From positions 159,244 to 223,243 of the forward strand of contig NZ_JAPRAQ010000012.1 of assembly GCF_029989365.1 (NCBI RefSeq): a DNA stretch of 64,000 bases. Reading direction: 5' to 3'. The notes below the pieces were generated by a model, which saw only the letters and a program-made list of their open reading frames with translations, was not told where the DNA came from and did not search any database. Below are positions 7,085 through 13,685 of the stretch, piece by piece. The position numbers were made by a program, and so were the translations under genes. Position 1 is the stretch's first letter. Every line of letters starts with the position of its first letter. The stretch is from Bradyrhizobium sp. Arg816. GTDB taxonomy: Bacteria > Pseudomonadota > Alphaproteobacteria > Rhizobiales > Xanthobacteraceae.

Positions 7085-8395
7085 ATGACCAAGCGCACCC
7101 GCCAGCCCTCGGGCCTGAGCCGCCGTCAATTGTTGAAGGCCGCCGGCAGCACCGCTGCTCTTCTCGCCGCCGCCAAACTGAATTTTCCCGCCGGCGCCTT
7201 CGCGCAGGATGCAGGCCCCGAGGTCAAGGGCGCCAAGCTCGGCTTCATCGCGCTCACCGACGCAACCCCGCTGTTCGTCGCCAAGGAGAAGGGCATCTTC
7301 GCCAAATACGGCATGCCCGACGTCGAGGTGCAGAAGCAGGCCTCCTGGGGCACCACGCGCGACAACCTCGTGCTCGGCTCTGAAGGCAACGGCATCGACG
7401 GCGCGCATATCCTCACCCCGATGCCGTACCTGATCTCCTCCGGCAAGGTGACGCAGAACAACCAGCCGACGCCGATGTACATTCTGGCGCGCCTGAACCT
7501 GAACGGTCAGTGCATCTCGGTCGCCAAGGAATATGCCGACCTCAAGGTCGGAATCGACACCGCGCCCTTCAAGACGGCGCTGGAGAAGAAGAAGGCCGGC
7601 GGCAAGGCCGTGAAGGCCGCGATGACCTTCCCGGGCGGCACGCATGATCTCTGGATCCGTTACTGGCTTGCCGCCGGCGGCATCGATCCCGACAAGGACA
7701 TCGAGACCATCGTGGTCCCGCCGCCGCAGATGGTCGCCAACATGAAGGTTGGCACCATGGATTGCTTCTGCGTCTGCGAGCCCTGGAACCTGCAGCTCAT
7801 CCATCAGGAGATCGGCTACACCGCAATCACCACCGGCGAGCTCTGGGACAAGCATCCCGAAAAGTCGTTCGGCATGCGCGCGGCCTGGGTCGACAAATAT
7901 CCGAAGGCGGCGAAGGCGCTGCTGATGGCGGTGATGGAAGCCCAGCAATGGGCGGAGAAGATCGAGAACCGCGAAGAGGCCGCGGTGATCTGCGCCAAGC
8001 GGCAGTGGATCAACTGCCCGGTCGAGGACATCACCGACCGCATGAAGGGCAAGTTCGATTACGGCACCGGCCGTGTCGTCGACAACTCGCCGCAGCAGAT
8101 GCGCTTCTGGAAGGACCAGGCGTCCTATCCGTTCCAAAGCCACGACCTCTGGTTCCTCACCGAGGACATCCGCTGGGGCAAGTACGAAGCCGGCTTCGAC
8201 ACCAAGGCGCTGATTGCCAAGGTGAACCGCGAGGACCTCTGGAAGGATGCGGCCAAGACGCTGGGCGTCGCGGCCGCCGATATCCCGGCCTCGACCTCGC
8301 GCGGCAAGGAGACCTTCTTCGACGGCAAGGTGTTCGATCCCGAAAATCCGGCTGCCTATCTGAAGTCGCTCGCGATCAAGCGCGTCGAAGTCTGA
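7085..8395 (+). CDS. nrtA: nitrate ABC transporter, substrate-binding protein
   Basis: A 436-residue periplasmic solute-binding protein of the NrtA/CmpA family, which captures nitrate or nitrite for the NrtBC importer. The N-terminus carries a twin-arginine signal (SRRQLLK, residues 12-18, then an Ala-rich hydrophobic stretch), as in other NrtA proteins. The mature chain contains the family segments LGFIALTDATPLFVAKEKGIFAKYG and HDLWIRYWLAAGG. ATG 7085 is preferred over ATG 7064 because AAAGGACGA lies between them. It is first in nrtABC and is followed by narK, the haemoglobin, the flavoprotein and nasC. Regulation probably involves NtrC/RpoN at the elements upstream. Confidence 0.92.
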   Translation: MTKRTRQPSGLSRRQLLKAAGSTAALLAAAKLNFPAGAFAQDAGPEVKGAKLGFIALTDATPLFVAKEKGIFAKYGMPDVEVQKQASWGTTRDNLVLGSEGNGIDGAHILTPMPYLISSGKVTQNNQPTPMYILARLNLNGQCISVAKEYADLKVGIDTAPFKTALEKKKAGGKAVKAAMTFPGGTHDLWIRYWLAAGGIDPDKDIETIVVPPPQMVANMKVGTMDCFCVCEPWNLQLIHQEIGYTAITTGELWDKHPEKSFGMRAAWVDKYPKAAKALLMAVMEAQQWAEKIENREEAAVICAKRQWINCPVEDITDRMKGKFDYGTGRVVDNSPQQMRFWKDQASYPFQSHDLWFLTEDIRWGKYEAGFDTKALIAKVNREDLWKDAAKTLGVAAADIPASTSRGKETFFDGKVFDPENPAAYLKSLAIKRVEV

Positions 8396-8456
8396 TGGAG
8401 CCCGCGGCCGCCGGCAGGCGGCCGCGTCGTCCTTTGAAGCCGGAGAGGGATTTTCA

Positions 8457-9356
8457 ATGAACATGCCTGCCACGAAGATTGAGGTTGAGACCGCGACGCC
8501 TGCAGCAATCGCTGCCGCGCCGGTCGTCGCGATGACGCTCAAGCGTCCGCCGCGCGCCGAGACTTACGCCCGCATCGCCAGGGAGACCGCCGTGCGCGTG
8601 ATTCCGCCGCTGGTCGTGATCGCGCTGCTGACGCTGGTGTGGGAGCTGGTGTGCCGCCGCGCCGGCTCGGCGCTACCGCCGCCGTCAAAGGTGTTCAAGG
8701 ACACCAAGGAGCTGATCTTCGATCCGTTTTTCGATCATGGTGGCATCGACAAGGGCCTGTTCTGGCATCTCTCCGCAAGCCTCCAGCGCGTCGCGCTCGG
8801 CTACTCGCTCTCTGCCATCGCCGGCATCGCGCTCGGCGTGCTGGTCGGGCAGTCGGTCTGGGCGATGCGCGGGCTCGATCCGCTGTTCCAGGTGCTGCGC
8901 ACCATCCCGCCGCTGGCCTGGCTGCCGCTGTCGCTCGCGGCGTTCCGAGACGGCCAGCCATCGGCGATCTTCGTCATCTTCATCACTTCGATCTGGCCGA
9001 TCATCATCAACACCGCGGTCGGTATCCGCAACATCCCGCAGGACTACCGCAACGTCGCCGCGGTGGTGCAGCTCAACCCGCTCGAGTTCTTCGGCAAGAT
9101 CATGATCCCGGCGGCGGCGCCCTACATCTTCACCGGCCTGCGCATCGGCATCGGCCTGTCCTGGCTCGCCATCATCGCAGCTGAAATGCTGATCGGCGGC
9201 GTCGGCATCGGCTTCTTCATCTGGGACGCCTGGAATTCCTCGCATATCAGCGAGATCATCCTGGCGCTGTTCTATGTCGGCATCGTCGGCTTCGTGCTCG
9301 ACCGCCTGATCGCGGGCGTCGGCAAGATCGTCACCCGCGGCACGGCGCAGAACTGA
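8457..9356 (+). CDS. nrtB: nitrate ABC transporter, permease
   Basis: A 299-residue integral membrane subunit of the NitT/TauT type. A hydrophilic N-terminus of about 40 residues precedes the first span (PPLVVIALLTLVWELV). About six membrane segments follow, with the cytoplasmic EAA-type loop (NVAAVVQLNPLEFFGKIMIP) that docks the ATPase. It starts 61 bases after nrtA behind GAGAGGG and is followed 13 bases later by nrtC. It forms the membrane channel of the nitrate importer, probably as a homodimer. Confidence 0.92.
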   Translation: MNMPATKIEVETATPAAIAAAPVVAMTLKRPPRAETYARIARETAVRVIPPLVVIALLTLVWELVCRRAGSALPPPSKVFKDTKELIFDPFFDHGGIDKGLFWHLSASLQRVALGYSLSAIAGIALGVLVGQSVWAMRGLDPLFQVLRTIPPLAWLPLSLAAFRDGQPSAIFVIFITSIWPIIINTAVGIRNIPQDYRNVAAVVQLNPLEFFGKIMIPAAAPYIFTGLRIGIGLSWLAIIAAEMLIGGVGIGFFIWDAWNSSHISEIILALFYVGIVGFVLDRLIAGVGKIVTRGTAQN

Positions 9357-9369
9357 GGGAGAAGGGTAC

Positions 9370-10164
9370 ATGACCGCCTATCTGAAGCTCGACCATATCG
9401 ACAAGGTCTTTACCCGCGGCGCCGCCACCACGGAGGTGCTGAAGGACATCAACCTGACGATCGAGAAGGGCGAATACGTCTCGATCATCGGCCATTCCGG
9501 CTGCGGCAAGTCGACCCTGCTCAACATCATCGCAGGCCTGACCGGCGCCACCACCGGCGGCGTGCTGCTCGAGAACCGCGAGGTCAACTCGCCGGGTCCC
9601 GATCGCGCCGTGGTGTTCCAGAACCACAGCCTGCTGCCGTGGCTGACCGTCTACGAGAACGTCAAGCTCGGCGTCGACAAGGTCTTCGCCAGGACCAAGA
9701 CCCGCGCCGAACGCGACGCCTGGGTCATGCACAATCTCAACCTGGTGCAGATGGCCCACGCCAGGGACAAGCGCCCCTCGGAAATCTCCGGCGGCATGAA
9801 GCAGCGCGTCGGCATCGCCCGTGCGCTGGCGATGGAGCCGAAGGTCCTGCTGCTCGACGAGCCGTTCGGCGCGCTCGACGCGCTGACCCGCGCGCATCTG
9901 CAGGACTCGGTGATGGCGCTGCATCAGAAGCTCGGCAACACCATTTTGATGATCACCCACGACGTCGACGAGGCGGTGCTGCTATCCGATCGCATCGTCA
10001 TGATGACGAACGGGCCGAGCGCGCGCATCGGCGAGGTGCTGGAGGTGCCGCTCGCACGTCCCCGCAAGCGGCTCGATCTCGCGACCAACTCCACTTATTT
10101 GAAGTGCCGGCATCGCGTGCTCGAATTCCTCTACGAGCGTCATCGCTTCGTCGAGGCCGCGTAA
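9370..10164 (+). CDS. nrtC: nitrate ABC transporter, ATP-binding protein
   Basis: A 264-residue ABC ATPase that powers the NrtAB importer. Walker A is GHSGCGKST, the signature is ISGGMKQR, Walker B is LLLDEPFGALDALT, and the switch histidine is in MITHDVDEAV. It is the single-domain NrtD-type form without the extra nitrate-sensing solute-binding domain of cyanobacterial NrtC. GAGGGAGAAGGG precedes the ATG. A 336-base gap with regulatory elements separates it from narK. Confidence 0.92.
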   Translation: MTAYLKLDHIDKVFTRGAATTEVLKDINLTIEKGEYVSIIGHSGCGKSTLLNIIAGLTGATTGGVLLENREVNSPGPDRAVVFQNHSLLPWLTVYENVKLGVDKVFARTKTRAERDAWVMHNLNLVQMAHARDKRPSEISGGMKQRVGIARALAMEPKVLLLDEPFGALDALTRAHLQDSVMALHQKLGNTILMITHDVDEAVLLSDRIVMMTNGPSARIGEVLEVPLARPRKRLDLATNSTYLKCRHRVLEFLYERHRFVEAA

Positions 10165-10212
10165 ACGAAGGTTTAACGCGGAAGATCCGCGCGCCTAAAT
10201 AATCGACACCTC

Positions 10213-10245
10213 GCTCAATCCTTGTGCGCCGCACAAGGATTGAGC
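10213..10245. promoter_or_regulatory. paired NtrC-like sites upstream of narK
   Basis: GCTCAATCCTTGTGC, three bases, then GCACAAGGATTGAGC: the two 15-mers are exact inverted copies, so the whole block is also a 33-base palindrome. Each matches GCAC-N7-GTGC with one mismatch. The order, 3-bp gap and following AATCnGCAA tract repeat the 6758-6790 block. A hairpin or terminator after nrtC is an alternative reading of the same palindrome. Confidence 0.5.
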
Positions 10246-10338
10246 GAATCGCAAAATTTGCGAGCGAAATACACCTGGAACAATTTCGGGCAATGCGAAC
10301 AAGCCCCTGAATTCCCTGTATTTCCCGAACGCGCGCAA

Positions 10339-10355
10339 TTGGCACGGAAATTGAA
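10339..10355 (+). promoter_or_regulatory. -24/-12-like element upstream of narK
   Basis: TTGGCACGGAAATTGAA carries a perfect -24 box (TGGCACG). At -12 it has TTGA where TTGC is expected. The element lies 96 bp downstream of the paired NtrC-like sites, exactly as at nrtA. A start near 10365 would give a leader of about 135 bases. Confidence 0.45.
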
Positions 10356-10366
10356 ATACCTTTTCC

Positions 10367-10476
10367 GACGCCAACGACGACGTCCCTCAACATCATCAAT
10401 CAGCATCGTGAACTCGCCACCGGGGCATGGCCTCGGCGCGCGCCTCCGCGTGGAGGCTGAGCCTGCAACGACGCAG
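10367..10476 (+). promoter_or_regulatory. narK leader with two AACGAC hexaloop hairpins
   Basis: Within the expected leader, two small hairpins show the same hexanucleotide loop AACGAC: 10367-10384 (GACG/CGTC stem with one mismatch and a closing C-G pair) and 10463-10476 (CTGC/GCAG). A1 and G4 of a hexaloop are what NasT-type ANTAR proteins recognise, usually in paired hairpins. A third candidate, TGC-AACGAT-GCA, is at 7057-7068 before nrtA. The stems are short and the spacing between the pair is wide, so this is a weak assignment. Confidence 0.25.
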
Positions 10477-10500
10477 CGGTGAGCCTAGAAGGGATTATCA

Positions 10501-11892
10501 ATGACGACGAATCCGACTCGAAATCCGACGTGGATTTCTGATTGGCGCCCCGAAGACGAGGCGTTCTGGAATGCGGGCGGCAAAGTGATCGCCCGGCGCA
10601 ACCTGATCTGGTCGATCGTGGCCGAGCATATCGGCTTCTCCGTCTGGCTGATCTGGAGCATCGTCACCACCAAGCTGCCGCAGGCGGGTTTCCACTACAC
10701 CACCGACCAGCTGTTCCAGCTCGTGGCGGTGCCAGGGCTGATCGGCGCATTGATGCGCTTCCCGTATACGTTCGCGGTCACGACCTTCGGCGGCCGCAAC
10801 TGGACCATTTTCAGCGCGGCTGTCCTGTTCATCCCGACGCTGTCGCTCGCCTATTTCGTCAGCCAGCCGGACACGCCGTTCTGGCTGATGCTGCTGATCG
10901 CATCGACTGCGGGTCTCGGTGGCGGCAATTTCGCCTCCAGCATGACCAACATCTCCTTCTTCTTCCCTGACCGGATGAAGGGGTGGGCGCTGGGGCTGAA
11001 CGCGGCCGGCGGCAATATCGGCGTCTCCAGCGTGCAACTGCTGACCCCGATCCTGATGACTCTCGCCGTCATCAACCTGTTTCAGGCAAGCCCTGTCGAC
11101 GGCATCTTTCTTCAGAACGCCGGCCTGATGTGGGTGCTGCCGATCGCGATCGCGGTGTTCGGTGCGGTGTTCTTCATGAACAACCTGACCACGGCCAAGT
11201 CGTCGATCAAGAACCAGCTTGCCGTGGTCAAGCGCAAGCACACCTGGATCATGGCGTATCTCTATATCGGAACGTTCGGATCCTTTATCGGCTACTCCGC
11301 GGCGTTCCCGCTGCTGATCAAGACCCAGTTTCCGGCGATCTCGATCTCGATCGCGTTCCTCGGGCCGCTGGTCGGTTCGCTGTCGCGACCGCTCGGCGGC
11401 TTGCTCGCCGACAAGATCGGCGGCTCGATCCTCACCTTCTGGAATTTCATCGCGATGGCGGGCGCCACCGTCGGCGTGCTCTACTTCGTCGGGCACAAGG
11501 ATTTCATCGGCTTCCTGTCGATGTTCCTGATCCTGTTCGTGACGACGGGCATCGGCAACGGCTCGACCTACCGCATGATCCCCTCGATCTTCCGCGAGCA
11601 GAACCTGTTCAGGGTGCGCGGCAAGGGCGATGCGGCGCGCGCGCTCGCGCTGAAGACGGCGAGCATCGAGAGCGGTGCGGCGGTCGGCTTCATCGGCGCG
11701 ATCGGCGCGGTCGGCGGCTATCTGATCCCGACCGGTTTCGGCAAGTCGATCGCCATGACCGGCGGTCCGTCGCTCGCGCTCGCGATCTATCTCGCTTTCT
11801 ATGCGTCCTGCCTCGGACTGACCTGGTGGTTCTACCTGCGTCGCAGCCCGCAGGGTGAGGGCGCGTCAAGCCTGGCCGAAGCACGTGTGTGA
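10501..11892 (+). CDS. narK: NarK-type nitrate/nitrite transporter (MFS)
   Basis: A 463-residue, 12-span major facilitator protein of the nitrate/nitrite porter family. Residues 139-156 hold the nitrate signature (GGNFASSMTNISFFFP). Arg86 in RFPYT and the later motif IGNGSTYRMIP provide the paired arginines that bind the anion. In the B. diazoefficiens arrangement this protein is reported to export nitrite while the ABC system imports nitrate; the same role is likely here. It leads the narK-haemoglobin-flavoprotein-nasC run, has its own NtrC-like and -24/-12-like elements, and starts behind AGAAGGGATTATCA. Confidence 0.92.
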   Translation: MTTNPTRNPTWISDWRPEDEAFWNAGGKVIARRNLIWSIVAEHIGFSVWLIWSIVTTKLPQAGFHYTTDQLFQLVAVPGLIGALMRFPYTFAVTTFGGRNWTIFSAAVLFIPTLSLAYFVSQPDTPFWLMLLIASTAGLGGGNFASSMTNISFFFPDRMKGWALGLNAAGGNIGVSSVQLLTPILMTLAVINLFQASPVDGIFLQNAGLMWVLPIAIAVFGAVFFMNNLTTAKSSIKNQLAVVKRKHTWIMAYLYIGTFGSFIGYSAAFPLLIKTQFPAISISIAFLGPLVGSLSRPLGGLLADKIGGSILTFWNFIAMAGATVGVLYFVGHKDFIGFLSMFLILFVTTGIGNGSTYRMIPSIFREQNLFRVRGKGDAARALALKTASIESGAAVGFIGAIGAVGGYLIPTGFGKSIAMTGGPSLALAIYLAFYASCLGLTWWFYLRRSPQGEGASSLAEARV

Positions 11893-12014
11893 CACTTGGC
11901 ACGAATGTCGCTTCTCCCCGTACGCGGGGAGAAGACTCTCTGATGACGTTTGACCCATGAACCTTGTTCGCAACGGCGCGGACAAAGGCAGACCGAAACA
12001 GACAGGAGAACATC

Positions 12015-12443
12015 ATGACGCCCGAACAGATTACCCTCGTCCAGCAGAGCTTTTCCAAGGTCGCGCCGATTTCAGAGGCAGCCTCTGTGTTGTTCTACGA
12101 TCGCCTGTTCGAGGTGGCGCCGTCCGTGCGCGCGATGTTTCCCGAGGACATGACCGAGCAGCGCAAGAAGCTGATGGGCATGCTCGCCGCCGTCGTCGGC
12201 GGCCTGTCGAACCTCGAGACGATTCTTCCCGCGGCCTCGGCGCTCGCCAAGCGTCACGTCGCCTATGGCGCCAAGGCTGAGCACTATCCGGTGGTCGGCG
12301 CGACCTTGCTGTGGACCCTGGAAAAGGGGCTCGGCGAAGCCTGGACGCCCGAACTCGCCACGGCCTGGACCGACACCTATGGCGTGCTGTCCGGCTACAT
12401 GATTTCCGAGGCCTACGGCGCACAGGCGCAGGCCGCCGAATAG
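12015..12443 (+). CDS. bjgb: single-domain bacterial haemoglobin
   Basis: A 142-residue globin of the single-domain haemoglobin group (Vitreoscilla Hb / flavohaemoglobin haem domain). The proximal histidine is His81 in KRHVAYG, and Phe42 in MFPED occupies the CD1 position. Globins of this kind bind O2 and NO. In the equivalent Bradyrhizobium locus the protein (Bjgb) is proposed to detoxify NO that arises during nitrate assimilation, reduced by the adjacent flavoprotein. ATG 12015 follows AGGAGAACATC. The next gene starts 11 bases after its stop. Confidence 0.9.
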   Translation: MTPEQITLVQQSFSKVAPISEAASVLFYDRLFEVAPSVRAMFPEDMTEQRKKLMGMLAAVVGGLSNLETILPAASALAKRHVAYGAKAEHYPVVGATLLWTLEKGLGEAWTPELATAWTDTYGVLSGYMISEAYGAQAQAAE

Positions 12444-12453
12444 GAGATGCCTT

Positions 12454-13671
12454 GTGAGTGAACCGCTGGTCATCGTCGGTAACGGTATGGCGGCCGCGCG
12501 TCTGGTCGACGAGCTCGCCAAGACCTCGCTCGGCCGCTACGCGGTCGCGGTGATCGGCGAAGAGCCGCGTCTCGCTTACAATCGCGTGCTGCTCTCCTCC
12601 GTGCTGGCCGGCGAGACCGGCTCGCATGAGATCGAGCTGAGACCGGCCGATTGGTGGCGCCATCGCGGCGTCACGGTGCGCTACGGCTATCGCGTCACCG
12701 AGATCGACACCGGCCGCCGCGAGCTCAAGATCGAAGGTGAAGAGAGCGTCGAATATTCCAAGCTCGTGCTCGCCACCGGCTCGACGCCGCTGCGGCTCAA
12801 CGTGCCGGGCGCCGATCTCACGGGGGTGCACACCTTTCGCGACACGCGCGACGTCGATCTGCTGCTGACGCTCGCTGCGGCGAAGAAGCGCGTCGTCGTG
12901 GTCGGCGGTGGCCTGCTCGGGTTAGAGGCGGCCTATGGCCTTGCGAAAGCCGGCGCGCCGGTGACGCTGCTGCACCTGATGGACCGGCTGATGGAGCGCC
13001 AGCTCGATCTGCCGGCGGCCGACCTGCTGAAGACGCTGGTCGAGCGCAAGGGCATCCGCATCCTGCTCAATGCATCCACCGCCCGGATTCACGGCGAGGG
13101 CCATGTCGAAGCTGTCGAGCTTGCCGACGGCACGCGCATCGAGGCGGATGCCGTGATCTTCGCCGCCGGCATCAGGCCGAATGTGGCGCTTGCCAAAGAG
13201 GCGGGAATCGCGGTCAACCGCGGCATCGTCGTCAACGACGAGATGCAGACGGCCTCGCCCGACATCTACGCGCTCGGCGAATGTGCCGAGCATCGCGGCA
13301 CCTGCTACGGCCTGGTCGAGCCCGCTTACGAGCAGGCGCGCGTGCTGGCGCGGCATCTCGCCGGACGTCCCGCCGCCTATCAGGGCAGCGTGGTCTCGAC
13401 CAATCTGAAGGTCTCCGGCGTCAGCGTCTTCTCCGCCGGCGACTTCATGGGTGGGGACGGCAGCGAGAGCCTGGTGCTGTCGGACCGCAGGCGCGGCACC
13501 TACAAGAAGCTCGTCATCGCCGACGGCCGGCTTACCGGCGCGGTGCTGATCGGCGATACCGTCGATGCGCTCTGGTATCTCGAGCTGATCCGCAATCGCG
13601 ACAAGGTGACGGCGATCCGCACCGACATGATGTTCGGCCGCGCGCTGGCGCGTCCTTCCAAGGCGGCTTGA
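12454..13671 (+). CDS. flp: FAD/NAD-dependent oxidoreductase of the nitrate locus (Flp)
   Basis: A 405-residue flavoprotein of the NAD(P)H-nitrite reductase N-terminal / rubredoxin reductase type. The FAD-binding loop is VGNGMAAARL at residues 8-17; the NAD-binding loop is VVGGGLLGLEAA near residue 150; a second FAD contact is IYALGECAEH. It starts at GTG 12454 with TAGGAGATGCC before it, 11 bases after the globin. By position and by homology with the B. diazoefficiens locus it should pass NADH electrons to NasC and possibly to the haemoglobin. It ends 14 bases before nasC. Confidence 0.88.
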   Translation: MSEPLVIVGNGMAAARLVDELAKTSLGRYAVAVIGEEPRLAYNRVLLSSVLAGETGSHEIELRPADWWRHRGVTVRYGYRVTEIDTGRRELKIEGEESVEYSKLVLATGSTPLRLNVPGADLTGVHTFRDTRDVDLLLTLAAAKKRVVVVGGGLLGLEAAYGLAKAGAPVTLLHLMDRLMERQLDLPAADLLKTLVERKGIRILLNASTARIHGEGHVEAVELADGTRIEADAVIFAAGIRPNVALAKEAGIAVNRGIVVNDEMQTASPDIYALGECAEHRGTCYGLVEPAYEQARVLARHLAGRPAAYQGSVVSTNLKVSGVSVFSAGDFMGGDGSESLVLSDRRRGTYKKLVIADGRLTGAVLIGDTVDALWYLELIRNRDKVTAIRTDMMFGRALARPSKAA

Positions 13672-13685
13672 TAAGGCAGCTCGAT

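Noticed and set aside
10177..10192. CGCGGA-AGA-TCCGCG hairpin as a terminator after nrtC
   Set aside because: The stem is short and no U-tract follows, so termination there is not supported; the palindrome at 10213-10245 is a better candidate for either role.
13281..13685. N-terminal extension of nasC into the flavoprotein gene
   Set aside because: The extension is out of frame with the flavoprotein, Arg-rich, and would push the N-terminal Fe-S motif far from its usual place.
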